Shown here piece after piece: positions 1 through 9,695 of a stretch of 58,097 nt of DNA. Source of the DNA: an uncultured Prevotellaceae bacterium (GTDB lineage Bacteria; Bacteroidota; Bacteroidia; Bacteroidales; Bacteroidaceae); assembly GCA_900316575.1 (NCBI GenBank), contig ONDJ01000010.1, forward strand, positions 1-58,097, written 5' to 3'. Each line of letters begins with the position of its first letter. Positions within the stretch are counted from its first letter, which is position 1. The notes under the pieces were generated by a model. That model was not told the origin of the DNA, searched no databases, and saw nothing but the letters and a program-made list of their open reading frames with translations. The position numbers and the translations under genes are program-made.

Positions 1-1374
1 GACGCTACAGGGCGAGACGCCTATGGGTATGTCGCCCTTGAGCACTACACCAAGACGCTGGGCACACGCGTGAACGCGCTTCATCTGGCGGTGGAGTAGG
101 TATTGGATATATACGTAGTAGCCTACTCCGTGGCGGGCTTCTTCGTCATGATTGAGCCAAGCTTCTATGTGCTCGGCATTGTATGTGGCAAATTCGCCCC
201 AACGATGAAAGTCGGCTGTTCCTTGCTGGTCGCGCAAGTAAGAAAAAGCGGCGTATGCGGGTAGCCAATGTTTGTTATTGGCTATGAATTGCTGACATTC
301 GGAGTAGCGTAGTGTGTCGTCGCCATAGGCTTCGTAGAGGCGGTGAAGGAATGCGGTCTTTGAGCGATATACTGCATCGTAGTTGAGTGTGGGTTGTTCC
401 AATGCGGCAAATTCGGCTTCAATATCGGCAGTCCAAAGGGGGCTTCCCTGCCATTCTCTGAGGTCTAAGTAGAGTGGGTGTAGAGCAAAAACGCTGATGG
501 CGCTGTAGGGATAGGAGTCGGTCCAGGTACCAGTCATTGTTGTGTCGTTGATGGGTAGGATCTGCACGGCTCGCATTCTGCATTGCGCCGCCCATTCTAC
601 GAAAGAATATAAGTCGCCGAAATCGCCAATGCCTTGGCTACCTTTGCTGCGCAACGAAAAGACGGGGACAACAGCTCCTGCCCCTCGCCATCGGGGTAGG
701 TCTATTCGGGCATGGGTGTCGGTGTGCAGATAGTAGGCATTTTCTACAAAAGGCGCATCTGCCATTACGCGGTCTTCGCCTACTTCCCACTGAGGTTCTC
801 CACCACCTTCGGGCTGGAGTAAGTATTTGTAGTGACAGCCTGTGGTGAAAGCGTCAATGCCTACGCTTGCTTCCCAACAATAGGTGTGGACGGGCATGAG
901 TGGTACGGCACGGTGTATGTCCCATTGCCCCAAGGTCAATGCTTCGCCGCTCACTGCCCATCGATAGCCTTTAGGCGGTTCGGGTGCCATGAGCCGGAAG
1001 GTGAAGGCGGCTGCTGCCCGTTCATGAAGCGACACACGAAACGCAGCTGTAGCGAATGCGCCGCGAAGCAGGGCGGGCTCAGGGATATCTTCGCCCCAGT
1101 GGTCGCAGCAAACAAGGGTTTCGCTTGGTGCTATCTTTTTGATGCAACGTGGTGCTGTGGTTTCGGTGCGGAGTATTTCACCGCTTTGGTCAACCACTTC
1201 GTAGCGATAGCGCACTTCGCTGATATTCTCAAGTACGATAGAGACCGTGTGGTTGCTGCCGTCGGTTGTGGTGAGTGGCAGATGGTGGAATTGTTGGTCG
1301 GGGAGTGTAAACAATGATGCGCAGAGATTTTCGCCTTCGGCGCAAACGTAGGGCAAATGAAAATGAAGCGTCAT
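1..1374 (-). CDS. malQ: 4-alpha-glucanotransferase, DPE2-type (CBM20-CBM20-GH77), 3' end outside window
   Basis: Transfers alpha-1,4-glucan segments between maltooligosaccharides in the cytoplasm during starch or glycogen use. The reading frame is open from the ATG at 1374 to the window edge (458 codons), so it is partial. Residues 1 to about 225 look like two starch-binding CBM20-type beta domains (for example SGEALTLGQWD near residue 143). The GH77 domain begins near residue 234 with VVPVFSLRSKGSQGIGDFGD, the family signature, and the last visible part KGDIPIGVSP is also conserved in GH77. The N-terminal CBM20 pair marks the DPE2-like form common in Bacteroidetes rather than the short E. 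coli MalQ. It begins 31 bp after the upstream lipoprotein gene and is probably co-transcribed with it. The catalytic Asp/Glu residues lie beyond the window. Confidence 0.9.
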   Translation of the reverse strand, partial: MTLHFHLPYVCAEGENLCASLFTLPDQQFHHLPLTTTDGSNHTVSIVLENISEVRYRYEVVDQSGEILRTETTAPRCIKKIAPSETLVCCDHWGEDIPEPALLRGAFATAAFRVSLHERAAAAFTFRLMAPEPPKGYRWAVSGEALTLGQWDIHRAVPLMPVHTYCWEASVGIDAFTTGCHYKYLLQPEGGGEPQWEVGEDRVMADAPFVENAYYLHTDTHARIDLPRWRGAGAVVPVFSLRSKGSQGIGDFGDLYSFVEWAAQCRMRAVQILPINDTTMTGTWTDSYPYSAISVFALHPLYLDLREWQGSPLWTADIEAEFAALEQPTLNYDAVYRSKTAFLHRLYEAYGDDTLRYSECQQFIANNKHWLPAYAAFSYLRDQQGTADFHRWGEFATYNAEHIEAWLNHDEEARHGVGYYVYIQYLLHRQMKRVHACAQRLGVVLKGDIPIGVSPCSV

Positions 1375-1405
1375 AAAAATAAGTGGGTTTAAGGACAGAG
1401 GAATA

Positions 1406-2014
1406 TCAGCGTCCTTCTATAATTGTTGCTTCGTGATTGAGGTTGATAGAGACGTTCTGATCATCAATGGGGCCTTCCTCGTCGGTGAGGAGTTCGCACG
1501 TATAGAGGTTTTTCAGTCCGTTTACGCGAAAGTATGTTGTGGCCAATGCAAGCAGTTTTACCTTGCAGCCCATCAGTTCGGGGTGGTCGTAGAAATTGAA
1601 CTGATCGCGGTAGGTTCCTTTCTTGAGTTCTACCGGAATGACTTTGGTAATGTCGGTCTCGTCGGGGGAGTCGGCCAGCAGGAAGTTGGTGTTGGTAGCA
1701 TCGGGAGCGTTGTTGAAGACCGATGCCGAAATACTACTTCCATTGACATAGCCTACCATGTAGCCCTCTACCCAAACGAATAGGTCTAAATATCCGCCGC
1801 TCATGATTTCGCTCACTGTAAGTGGATCGTCCTCCTCGTTGCTACTTTCCTCGGGATCTGTGGGTTGGGAAGTTTCTTCTTCACCTTCACCTATATCATC
1901 GTCAACGACTTCAAGATGACTGCACGCGCCGCATGTCCATACGAGCAACAAGCTCACGAGCAAGTTTCTGACGAAGTGAAGAGAGAGAGATGCCGATTTG
2001 ATTGAGAAAACCAT
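1406..2014 (-). CDS. DUF6359-containing lipoprotein
   Basis: A 202-aa predicted lipoprotein. The N-terminus has a hydrophobic stretch (LLVSLLLVWTCGAC, about residues 18-31) ending in a Cys that would be lipidated; the lipobox is imperfect because Cys rather than Leu sits at -3. An acidic, Glu/Asp/Ser-rich linker (about 35-65) follows. The rest resembles the Bacteroidales DUF6359 domain: WVEGYMVGYVNG, NTNFLLADSPDETD and KVKLLALATTYFRVNGLKN match its typical pattern. That domain is usually found at the surface or in periplasmic proteins and has no established activity. It starts 23 bp after hisB and 31 bp before malQ, so it may ride on the his transcript, but no link to histidine synthesis is apparent. 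Confidence 0.8.
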   Translation of the reverse strand: MVFSIKSASLSLHFVRNLLVSLLLVWTCGACSHLEVVDDDIGEGEEETSQPTDPEESSNEEDDPLTVSEIMSGGYLDLFVWVEGYMVGYVNGSSISASVFNNAPDATNTNFLLADSPDETDITKVIPVELKKGTYRDQFNFYDHPELMGCKVKLLALATTYFRVNGLKNLYTCELLTDEEGPIDDQNVSINLNHEATIIEGR

Positions 2015-2037
2015 AGTTGCTCGTTTGCTTAGACTGG

Positions 2038-3102
2038 TTAAATGGTGCCTTTTGAAGAAGGCGTGGACATGCGCATAAGGTCGCGTCGCAGTGCCATGCG
2101 CAGTGCGCGGGCAAAGGCTTTGAAAATGCCTTCAATCTTGTGGTGCTCGTTCTTTCCTTCGGCCTTGATGTTGAGGTTCATAGCCGCCGCATCGCTGAGA
2201 CTCTTGAAGAAGTGGAAAAACATTTCGGTGGGCATGTCGCCTATGTGCTCACGCTGAAAATCGGCTTCCCATACGAGCCAAGGCCTGCCACCCATATCGA
2301 GCGAAACGGAGCAGAGACAATCGTCCATGGGGAGGGAAAAACCATAACGTTGCAGGCCCAATTTGTTGCCCAAGGCCTTGCGCAGACATTCGCCAAGGAC
2401 TAAGGCGGTGTCTTCAATGGTGTGGTGTTCGTCAACGTTGAGGTCGCCTTTTACCTTGACCTTCAGGCCTATGCCACCGTGGTAAGCGATTTGCTCCAAC
2501 ATGTGGTTAAAGAAACCGAGTCCCGTGCTGATGCTGACGATTTCGGGGTTGTCAAGATAGATCTTCACGCAGATATCCGTTTCGCGTGTTGTGCGACTGA
2601 CTGTGGCACTCCTTTCGCCTGCAATAACGATTTCGGCAATGCGCTGCCACGTCATTTCGTCGCTTAACTTCAAAGCACGGCAGCCGAGGTTCTTGGCTAG
2701 TTGCACATCGGTGTCGCGGTCGCCAATGACATACGATGCTGCAAGGTCGTATTCGCCGTTCATATAGTCGGTCAGCATAGCCGTGCCAGGCTTGCGCGTC
2801 GGCGCGTTGTCGGCAGGGAAGTGGCGGTCGATATGCTCTGCGTCGAACGTAATGCCCTCGCTTGCAAGTGTGTTGAGCACAAAGCGATGAACGGGCCAGA
2901 AGGTATCTTCGGGGAACGAAGGCGTGCCAAGCCCGTCTTGGTTAGAGACGAGCACAAATTCGTAGTCTGTGTTTTGGCGTATCAAGGAAAGTGCCGCAAA
3001 AACACCGGGAACAAAAGAGAGTTTTTCAAAACTGTCAATTTGTTCGTCGGCAGGCTCGCGAATAAGTGTGCCATCGCGGTCAATGAAAAGGGCTTTCTTC
3101 AT
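2038..3102 (-). CDS. hisB: bifunctional histidinol-phosphatase / imidazoleglycerol-phosphate dehydratase
   Basis: Catalyses two steps of histidine synthesis: dehydration of imidazoleglycerol phosphate and dephosphorylation of histidinol phosphate. The N-terminal half is a HAD phosphatase (FIDRDGTLI near residue 6, with the nucleophile Asp). The C-terminal half is the dehydratase, with its metal-binding His motifs [24 protein letters not shown] and NEHHKIEG. The start at 3102 gives 354 aa, close to the 355 aa of E. coli HisB. An in-frame ATG 48 bp upstream (3150) would add 16 unconserved residues and nearly touch hisC, so 3102 is preferred. It is the last his gene of the local hisGDCB run. Confidence 0.95.
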   Translation of the reverse strand: MKKALFIDRDGTLIREPADEQIDSFEKLSFVPGVFAALSLIRQNTDYEFVLVSNQDGLGTPSFPEDTFWPVHRFVLNTLASEGITFDAEHIDRHFPADNAPTRKPGTAMLTDYMNGEYDLAASYVIGDRDTDVQLAKNLGCRALKLSDEMTWQRIAEIVIAGERSATVSRTTRETDICVKIYLDNPEIVSISTGLGFFNHMLEQIAYHGGIGLKVKVKGDLNVDEHHTIEDTALVLGECLRKALGNKLGLQRYGFSLPMDDCLCSVSLDMGGRPWLVWEADFQREHIGDMPTEMFFHFFKSLSDAAAMNLNIKAEGKNEHHKIEGIFKAFARALRMALRRDLMRMSTPSSKGTI

Positions 3103-3153
3103 GTGAAAGACTTTGTTTTTCTTAAAAAAAGGTGGAAAGGAACTTAACAAAAG

Positions 3154-4194
3154 CTAATTCCATTGGCGCAGGGCTGCAATCAGAGCCGAGTTTTCGGAAT
3201 GTGTGCCAATGGTGATGCGCAGACAGTTGCCGCACAGTGCTACACGGCTGCGGTTGCGCACTACGATGCCCCGATTGCATAGGTACTGATAAATGGCGTC
3301 GGCATCGGTCATCTTGACCAGAAAGAAATTGGCTTCGGTGGGATAAACCTTCACACAGCAGGGCAAGAGGCTTACGGCCTGCATCACCTTAGGACGCTCG
3401 GCGAGAATCATGCGTATCCATTTGTCCACGTCCTCGCTGCGACCGAGCATAGCCATGGCTTCATCCTGCGTGAGTTGGTTTACGTTGTAGGGATACTTCA
3501 CTTTGTTGAAAAAGCTAATCACTTCTTCGCAGGCGAAGGCCATGCCGAGGCGTATTGCAGCACTGCCCCATGCTTTTGATAACGTTGAGAGAACAACGAG
3601 ATTGGGATGCTCGTCAATGGATTTGCTGAGCGATTCGCCCCGCTGAAAATCGCCGTAGGCCTCGTCAACTACGACAATACCGCTAAACTTCTCGCAGATA
3701 TTGAGAATTTCCTTGCGGTCAATGGCATTGCCTGTGGGGTTGTTAGGACTACAAATAAAGATCGCCTTGGTATCCTTGCTACAAGCGTTGAGCATCTGGT
3801 CGCTACGCATAGAGAAGTCGGCTTCAAGGGGCACGCGGCGATATTCAATGTCGTTGATGGCTGCGCAGACACTATACATTCCGTAGGTCGGCTCAATAGC
3901 AACGACATTGTCCTTGCTTGGGCGACAAAAGACGCGGAAAATTAAGTCGATGGCCTCGTCACTGCCGTTGCCGAGGAATATATTTTGGACGGGAACGCCT
4001 TTGACGCGCGAAACATGTTTTTTCAGTTCGCGTTGCAGGGGGTCGGGGTAGCGGTTGTTGGGGCGATTGTAAGGATTTTCGTTGGCATCGAGAAAAATGT
4101 TCGCGTCTGTGCCTGTGTATTCATCGCGAGCTGAACTATATGGTGCGAGATGCCAAATGTTGGGACGCACCAGCGTTTGCCAATCGGGAGTCAT
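3154..4194 (-). CDS. hisC: histidinol-phosphate aminotransferase
   Basis: A PLP-dependent fold-type I aminotransferase, 346 aa, that converts imidazole-acetol phosphate and glutamate to histidinol phosphate. Visible motifs are NPYNRYPDP-like sequence near residue 45, GNGSDEAIDL, the PNNPTGN loop, VVVDEAYGDF, and STLSKAWGSAAIR near residue 205, which carries the Schiff-base lysine. The C-terminal Arg-containing region (LRITIGT) is also present. It lies between hisD (76 bp upstream) and hisB (51 bp downstream) in one operon. The product acts in the cytosol. Confidence 0.96.
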   Translation of the reverse strand: MTPDWQTLVRPNIWHLAPYSSARDEYTGTDANIFLDANENPYNRPNNRYPDPLQRELKKHVSRVKGVPVQNIFLGNGSDEAIDLIFRVFCRPSKDNVVAIEPTYGMYSVCAAINDIEYRRVPLEADFSMRSDQMLNACSKDTKAIFICSPNNPTGNAIDRKEILNICEKFSGIVVVDEAYGDFQRGESLSKSIDEHPNLVVLSTLSKAWGSAAIRLGMAFACEEVISFFNKVKYPYNVNQLTQDEAMAMLGRSEDVDKWIRMILAERPKVMQAVSLLPCCVKVYPTEANFFLVKMTDADAIYQYLCNRGIVVRNRSRVALCGNCLRITIGTHSENSALIAALRQWN

Positions 4195-4270
4195 CGTCTG
4201 TTTAGGAGGTTTGTTATTTTCATGACGAAGCCAAAGGGGGCTTGCGTTGTTGTTTGATTAAAAAGAAAGG

Positions 4271-5572
4271 CTATTTAGCATTTTCCGCTTCTGCCGCAAG
4301 TCGCCGCAGGCGCATGGCTTCGCGGTGGGCATCGAGCTGCTCGGCGGTAGCCATCGCTTCAACAATGGGAGCAAAGGCGGCGAGCGATTTGGGATTGAGT
4401 TCCTGCAAAGTCAACTTGCGTTGGAAACTGTCTAAACAAAGACCGCTGTAACTGCGTGCCCACGCCTTCGTAGGGAGTGTGTGGTTGGTGCCGCTGGCGT
4501 AGTCGCCCGCACTCTCACAGCTGTAATTGCCAAGGAAAACACTGCCAGCAGAATGGATGTGGCTTGCCACTTCGCGATAATCCTCAGTAGCGATGATGAG
4601 ATGTTCAGGAGCGTAGAGGTTGGTGAAGGCAATGGCGCTTTCCATGTCGTTTTCAAAAACTATGATGCGGCTATTGGCAATGCTCTTTTCCGCAATGTCG
4701 CGGCGTGGGAGAGGGGCAAGCTGGCGCGCAGTCTCTTCAGCAACGCGTTGCGCTACGGAGAGATTGGTCGTGACGAGTACGGCCTGACTGTCAATGCCAT
4801 GTTCGGCTTGGCTGAGTAGGTCGGCGGCAACAAATGCTGGCTGGCATGTCGCATCGGCCAATACTTCAACTTCGCTGGGACCCGCTGGCATATCAATGGC
4901 TACGTGGCTGAGTGAGACCAATTGCTTGGCAGCCATGACATACTGATTGCCAGGGCCAAATATCTTGTCAACACGAGGTACGCTCTCCGTGCCATAAGCC
5001 ATGGCAGCGATGGCCTGTGCACCTCCCAAGCGAAATACTTTGCTCACTCCACATAGCTTTGCCGTAAAAAGAATCGCAGGATGGATTGAACCATCGGGTG
5101 CAGGCGGTGTGCAAAGCACGATTTCCTTGCAGCCTGCAATGCTCGCCGGTATGGCAAGCATCAATACCGTAGAAAACAATGGTGCTGTGCCTCCAGGGAT
5201 ATACAACCCTACACGCTCTATGGGTACAGCGCGTTGTTCACAGACGATGCCTGGTTGCGTTTCAACAACGATTGGCTCAAAACGCTGGGCTTCGTGGAAT
5301 TTGGTAATGTTATGGTGCGCTTGGCGAATGGCGGCAGTGAGCGTGTCTGGTAGATTTGTTTCGGCACGGTTGAGTTCCGATGCACTTACGGCCAAGTCGG
5401 TTAGCTCAGCATGGTCAAATCGCTTTTCAAAATCGCGAAGTGCATCGTCGCCATGAGTGCGCACCTCGTTGAGGATGGGCTGAACGGTAGCAAAAAGTGA
5501 CGAGAGGTCAAAGAGTGGACGCTCGGCAAGCTCTTGCCACTGGACGCGCGGTGGATTGATGAGTAGGTTCAC
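4271..5572 (-). CDS. hisD: histidinol dehydrogenase
   Basis: Zinc- and NAD-dependent oxidation of L-histidinol to L-histidine, the last two steps of the pathway. The 433-aa length is typical. Conserved segments include IPGGTAPLFSTVLM, GGAQAIAAMAYGT, the GPGNQYVMAAK loop, PAGPSEVEVLADATC, LLSQAEHG (with zinc and substrate ligands) and NHTLPT. It begins 3 bp after hisG stops, so the two are almost certainly translated from one message. No frameshift or missing motif is evident. Confidence 0.97.
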   Translation of the reverse strand: MNLLINPPRVQWQELAERPLFDLSSLFATVQPILNEVRTHGDDALRDFEKRFDHAELTDLAVSASELNRAETNLPDTLTAAIRQAHHNITKFHEAQRFEPIVVETQPGIVCEQRAVPIERVGLYIPGGTAPLFSTVLMLAIPASIAGCKEIVLCTPPAPDGSIHPAILFTAKLCGVSKVFRLGGAQAIAAMAYGTESVPRVDKIFGPGNQYVMAAKQLVSLSHVAIDMPAGPSEVEVLADATCQPAFVAADLLSQAEHGIDSQAVLVTTNLSVAQRVAEETARQLAPLPRRDIAEKSIANSRIIVFENDMESAIAFTNLYAPEHLIIATEDYREVASHIHSAGSVFLGNYSCESAGDYASGTNHTLPTKAWARSYSGLCLDSFQRKLTLQELNPKSLAAFAPIVEAMATAEQLDAHREAMRLRRLAAEAENAK

Positions 5573-5575
5573 AGC

Positions 5576-6427
5576 TTAGACAATGATTTTTTCAATATCC
5601 ATGACCAGAATACCTTGGGCACCCTCAGCCTTTAGCTTGCCAATAATTTCCCAAAAGCGCTCTTCGTCAATAACCGTATGGATGCTACACCATCCGCTTT
5701 CAGCAAGCGGCATGACGGTGGGACTCTTTACGCCTGGGAGCAGAGCGGTGATGGCTTCAACCTTGTTTTGGGGTGCATTGAGAAGCACGTATTTCTTCGT
5801 TTCAGCATTCTTGATGGCATCAAAGCGAAACAACATCTCTTCAAGCACAGCTCGTTTTTCGGCATCCAATTGTTTGTTGGCGATCAAGACGGCATCGCTG
5901 TGCATGATCGTTTCAACTTCGCGTAGGTTGTTGGTCACCAATGTGCTACCCGATGAAACAATGTCGAAAATGGCATCGGCCAGTCCCACGCCAGTGCTGA
6001 TTTCAACAGAACCCGAAATCACGTGGATGGTGGCATTGATACCTTGGCTCTTTAGCCAACGCCGTAAAATTGCAGGGTAGGAGGTAGCGATGGTTTTGCC
6101 TTCAAACCAAGTGGGGTCGTTGTAGGTTTCATCTTTAGGTAAGGCCAGCGAAAGGCGACAGGCTCCGAAACCCAAGTGACGAATGATTTCGGCGTTAGCT
6201 CCTTTCTCCTCTAACTCGTTCAGGCCTACGATACCAACGTCGGCAACACCATCTGCCACAGTGGCAGGGATGTCATCGTCGCGAAGAAAGAGAGTTTCTA
6301 TGGGGAAATTACGAGCGCGTACCAATAGCGTTCGTTTCGATTCGCTGACTTTGATATCCGATTCGCGAAGCAATGACATCGTGTCGTCATGAAGACGCCC
6401 CTTGCTCTGAACAGCTATTCTTAACAT
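5576..6427 (-). CDS. hisG: ATP phosphoribosyltransferase, long form
   Basis: Catalyses the first committed step of histidine synthesis, joining PRPP and ATP. At 283 aa it is the long, hexameric form that carries its own C-terminal regulatory (ACT-like HisG_C) domain and needs no HisZ. Visible landmarks are LRIAVQSKGRLHDD at the N-terminus, DVGIVGLNELEEKGA, ISGSVEISTGVGLADAIFDI (the PRPP-binding loop) and the C-terminal PTVMPLAESGWCSIHTVI. It is the first gene of hisGDCB and lies 47 bp downstream of a TPR gene on the same strand. No clear attenuator or leader peptide was seen in that gap. hisH, hisA, hisF and hisI are not in the window. Confidence 0.96.
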   Translation of the reverse strand: MLRIAVQSKGRLHDDTMSLLRESDIKVSESKRTLLVRARNFPIETLFLRDDDIPATVADGVADVGIVGLNELEEKGANAEIIRHLGFGACRLSLALPKDETYNDPTWFEGKTIATSYPAILRRWLKSQGINATIHVISGSVEISTGVGLADAIFDIVSSGSTLVTNNLREVETIMHSDAVLIANKQLDAEKRAVLEEMLFRFDAIKNAETKKYVLLNAPQNKVEAITALLPGVKSPTVMPLAESGWCSIHTVIDEERFWEIIGKLKAEGAQGILVMDIEKIIV

Positions 6428-6474
6428 GTGTGTATGATATAATTATAGTTTCGAAGTTTCTTTCAGTTCGTCCT

Positions 6475-7884
6475 TTATTGCTCATTTTTCCACTTTCTAA
6501 CCAAGCGACGCGCCTTGCTAAGGGTGCTTTTTTGGTCAAAGATGTTGAAATCATCGCTGAGTAGCGATATCGCTGTAAAAAGATCTTTTTGCAGAGCAAG
6601 TTCCAAGAGGTGAACGAACTGTAAACTGTGAATTCTGAAGGCCGCGTATGCTAATGTAGCCGGGCTGTGGATTTCTTCATGATCAGCATAGGTGAAAATA
6701 AACTCCCATATATTGCGCGCTTCTTCATAGCAATGAGCATTGTAGAGCAGAGAAGACAATTCTGAAACCTCGTCTATCCGAATATTTGGGAGATGGATGG
6801 TTTCTTGGAGCACGTTGATGGCTATATCCCTCCTTTCGTGAATGAAGAGTAGGGCTGCCCATGAAATGTGTCGCATGATGAAGTTCTCGCGGTCGGTATG
6901 GCGGAAAATCAGGTCGTGAGCATCTTCTCCAAACCCTGACGCCATGGCATAATTGGCCATGAGGCGATGAATTTGATCGCGGATTTCTGTATCGCTTGTG
7001 TATTGCTGAGCTCCGAGTCTAAGAGTGGCTAATGCTTTGTCGTGATCGTCTTTTTCCTGGAATGCTATTGCAAGGTTCAAAAAGTTTTCTGCTGAGCAAA
7101 GCACTGAACGACGAGGTATTTTCAGGTCTTCCCACATGTCTTCCAGCTTATTGAGACGCAAAAGCGCATTAAACCGTACGGAATAGGCTTCGATGTTATC
7201 TTCGTTGGCAGCTATAGCATAGTCGCAGCTCTCAAGTGCTTCTTCATCCTTGTGGGCAGTGTATTGAATTTTTGCAAGCTGCACCCATAGATCTGAGTCA
7301 TACGGGTCTTCGTCAATGCATTTGTTCATCAAGGATATAGCCTTGTCGTATTCGCCACGACGAAAAATACAATCGGCAAGTTCACTGGCTGCGCGCGTGT
7401 ATTCGGCATATTCAGGCGAATTGCATTTCTCAAACCATGGTTCGGCCAAATGGTAATAGCCGGCTTCGTAGAACATTTCTGCAATGTCTAATGCATTGTC
7501 TTCGTTGAAGCCTTCCGATTGTCCTATTTCCTCAACCAGTTGACGCGTCTTTACCAAATTGAGCTTGGTGAGTGCCTCTTCGGCATAGAACAACTTAAAA
7601 AAGATATTGTCTGGCGAAAGTTTGTTGATGATTTCCTTTGCTTTGTTCCACTGGCTCGTGTTCTTATAGTAGTAGGCATGGGCCATAATTACGTCCTCGT
7701 CATCGGGAAACATCTTTACAGCATGCATCAGTACGATTTGGGCATCCTCGTTGCGAAAATTGTCGGCATAGTAGTCATAGATGTCAAGCAGATCTGCGGC
7801 TTCCAAGTAGATACTTTCACCGTTCTTCTGCGCTTTTTCGTAAGCAGACAGTATGTAGTTGAAATTTTCAGGGTTTCGTCGCAT
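6475..7884 (-). CDS. tetratricopeptide-repeat protein
   Basis: A 469-aa soluble protein made almost entirely of helical TPR-like repeats, such as ALDIAEMFYEAGYYHLAEPWFEKC, DCIFRRGEYDKAISLMNKCI and DSDLWVQLAKIQYTAHKDEEALESC, with the usual Ala/Gly/Tyr spacing. It has no signal peptide or transmembrane segment, so a cytoplasmic scaffold or interaction role is the most that can be said. Glu/Asp-rich helices dominate. It lies between glnS (86 bp upstream) and hisG (47 bp downstream) on the same strand. Proteins of this kind are widespread in Bacteroidales but have no assigned function that I can name. Confidence 0.8.
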   Translation of the reverse strand: MRRNPENFNYILSAYEKAQKNGESIYLEAADLLDIYDYYADNFRNEDAQIVLMHAVKMFPDDEDVIMAHAYYYKNTSQWNKAKEIINKLSPDNIFFKLFYAEEALTKLNLVKTRQLVEEIGQSEGFNEDNALDIAEMFYEAGYYHLAEPWFEKCNSPEYAEYTRAASELADCIFRRGEYDKAISLMNKCIDEDPYDSDLWVQLAKIQYTAHKDEEALESCDYAIAANEDNIEAYSVRFNALLRLNKLEDMWEDLKIPRRSVLCSAENFLNLAIAFQEKDDHDKALATLRLGAQQYTSDTEIRDQIHRLMANYAMASGFGEDAHDLIFRHTDRENFIMRHISWAALLFIHERRDIAINVLQETIHLPNIRIDEVSELSSLLYNAHCYEEARNIWEFIFTYADHEEIHSPATLAYAAFRIHSLQFVHLLELALQKDLFTAISLLSDDFNIFDQKSTLSKARRLVRKWKNEQ

Positions 7885-7970
7885 AATTTATTCTTGGTTG
7901 GTGGCAGAGAGGTCTTTCTTGCCTTTTCAGAAACAATGCCGTGTTCACTTTACTGCGCTAAGAGTGGATT

Positions 7971-9695
7971 TTATTTTTTCCAACTATCGCGCAGGCCTAC
8001 CGTGCGATTGAAAACCATGTTCTCCGCTGTGCTTGTCTTGTCGAATGTGAAGTATCCAATGCGCTGGAATTGTAGGTAGTGCTTATCTTGAATTGTGGCA
8101 ATCCATGGCTCTACCATGCATTGTTTCAAAACTTCAAGGCTTGCAGGGTTGAGCATCTGCTTCATGGCAGTGAGCGCGTCGCACTGTTGCGATTGCATGA
8201 GATTTGCCAATTCGTCGCGTGGATTTTCAACACTCCAGAGACGGTCGTAGAGTCGTACCTCTGCAGACAAGCAATGCTCTTGACTCACCCAGTGAATAGT
8301 GCCTTTAACGCGGCGGTCGGCACCTGGCATGCCACTCTTGCTGTCGGGGTCGTAGGTGCAAAGGATTTCAACAACGTTGCCAGCTTCGTCTTTGCGGAAA
8401 CCGTCGCAGTGAACAATATACGCATTCTTTAGGCGTACGTCTTGTCCAGGGGTGAGGCGGAAGTATTTCTTTGGCGCATTCTCCATGAAGTCGTCGGCTT
8501 CAACATACAGATGGCGGCTGAAGGGGATGGTGTGTGTTCCCTCTTCGGGGTGTTCGGGGTTGTTGACAGCTTCCATGTGCTCTACCTGGTCTTCAGGATA
8601 GTTGGTGATGGTGAGTTTTACGGGATGGAGCACTGCACTTACACGCAGGGCGCGGTCGTTAAGGTCTTCGCGCACAGCACTTTCAAGCAACGCAAAGTCG
8701 TTGAGTGCGTCAAAGGTGGTATAACCAATTTTGTCAACAAACTTACGAATGCTTTCGGGGGAATAGCCTCGCCGACGGAAACCGCAAAGTGTGGGCATTC
8801 GTGGGTCGTCCCATCCGTCAACAATTCCTTCCTTAACCATTGTTAGGAGGTTGCGTTTGGAGAGCAATACATAGTTGAGGTTGAGTTTGTTGAACTCATA
8901 CTGCCGTGGACGGTGATTGTCCAAGTCTTTTCCTTCTTTCACCCAGTCAATGAAGAGGTCGTAGAGCGGACGATGAGGTACGAACTCAAGCGTGCAAAGA
9001 GAGTGGGTTACGCCTTCGAAATAGTCGCTCTGGCCGTGTGCAAAGTCGTACATAGGATAGGCTTTCCACTTTGTGCCTGTACGAGGGTGGGGATGATTGA
9101 CAACGCGATAGATAATTGGGTCGCGGAAGTGCATATTGGGACTGGCCATGTCAATCTTGGCTCGAAGCACCATGCGTCCTTCTTCTACTTCGCCTGTGTT
9201 CATCTTTTGGAACAAGGCGAGGCTTTCTTCGACAGGTCGGTTGCGATAAGGGCTTTCGGTGCCAGGGCGTGTGGGAGAGCCCTTTTGAGCTGCAATGTCT
9301 TCTGCGCTTTGTTCGTCAATATAGGCTTTACCTTCTTGAATGAGCCGCACGGCAAAGTCCCACAGCTGTTGGAAATAATCCGAAGCATAGTATTCGCCCG
9401 CCCATTGAAAGCCGAGCCAATTGATGTCTTGCTTGATGGCATCCATGTATTCCATGTCTTCCTTGGTGGGATTGGTGTCGTCAAAGCGCAGATTACAGAT
9501 ACCGCCATAACGTTTGGCGATACCGAAATCAAGACAAATTGCTTTAGCATGGCCAATGTGCAGGTAGCCGTTGGGTTCAGGCGGGAAGCGTGTTTGTATG
9601 CGACTATCGTTAAGCCCAGCGGCAAGGTCAGTTTCAACTTGTTGCTCTATGAAATTCAGGGATTTCTTTGCTGTGGTGTTTTCGGGCGTTGCCAT
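7971..9695 (-). CDS. glnS: glutaminyl-tRNA synthetase
   Basis: A class I aminoacyl-tRNA synthetase that charges tRNA-Gln directly with glutamine. At 574 aa it is close to the E. coli enzyme. The HIGH motif sits in PPEPNGYLHIGHAKAI (about residues 38-53), the FDDTNPTKE segment follows, and the KMSKS-like signature is VLLSKRNL (about residues 275-282). GWDDPRMPTLCGFRRRGY is the typical GlnRS region, and the C-terminal beta-barrel anticodon domain runs from about residue 345. Presence of GlnRS is usual in Bacteroidetes. It is transcribed toward the TPR gene and his operon. Confidence 0.97.
   Translation of the reverse strand: MATPENTTAKKSLNFIEQQVETDLAAGLNDSRIQTRFPPEPNGYLHIGHAKAICLDFGIAKRYGGICNLRFDDTNPTKEDMEYMDAIKQDINWLGFQWAGEYYASDYFQQLWDFAVRLIQEGKAYIDEQSAEDIAAQKGSPTRPGTESPYRNRPVEESLALFQKMNTGEVEEGRMVLRAKIDMASPNMHFRDPIIYRVVNHPHPRTGTKWKAYPMYDFAHGQSDYFEGVTHSLCTLEFVPHRPLYDLFIDWVKEGKDLDNHRPRQYEFNKLNLNYVLLSKRNLLTMVKEGIVDGWDDPRMPTLCGFRRRGYSPESIRKFVDKIGYTTFDALNDFALLESAVREDLNDRALRVSAVLHPVKLTITNYPEDQVEHMEAVNNPEHPEEGTHTIPFSRHLYVEADDFMENAPKKYFRLTPGQDVRLKNAYIVHCDGFRKDEAGNVVEILCTYDPDSKSGMPGADRRVKGTIHWVSQEHCLSAEVRLYDRLWSVENPRDELANLMQSQQCDALTAMKQMLNPASLEVLKQCMVEPWIATIQDKHYLQFQRIGYFTFDKTSTAENMVFNRTVGLRDSWKK

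Noticed and set aside
542-1317. Two plus-strand frames at the left end
   Set aside because: They are antisense to the partial malQ, which has clear GH77 motifs.
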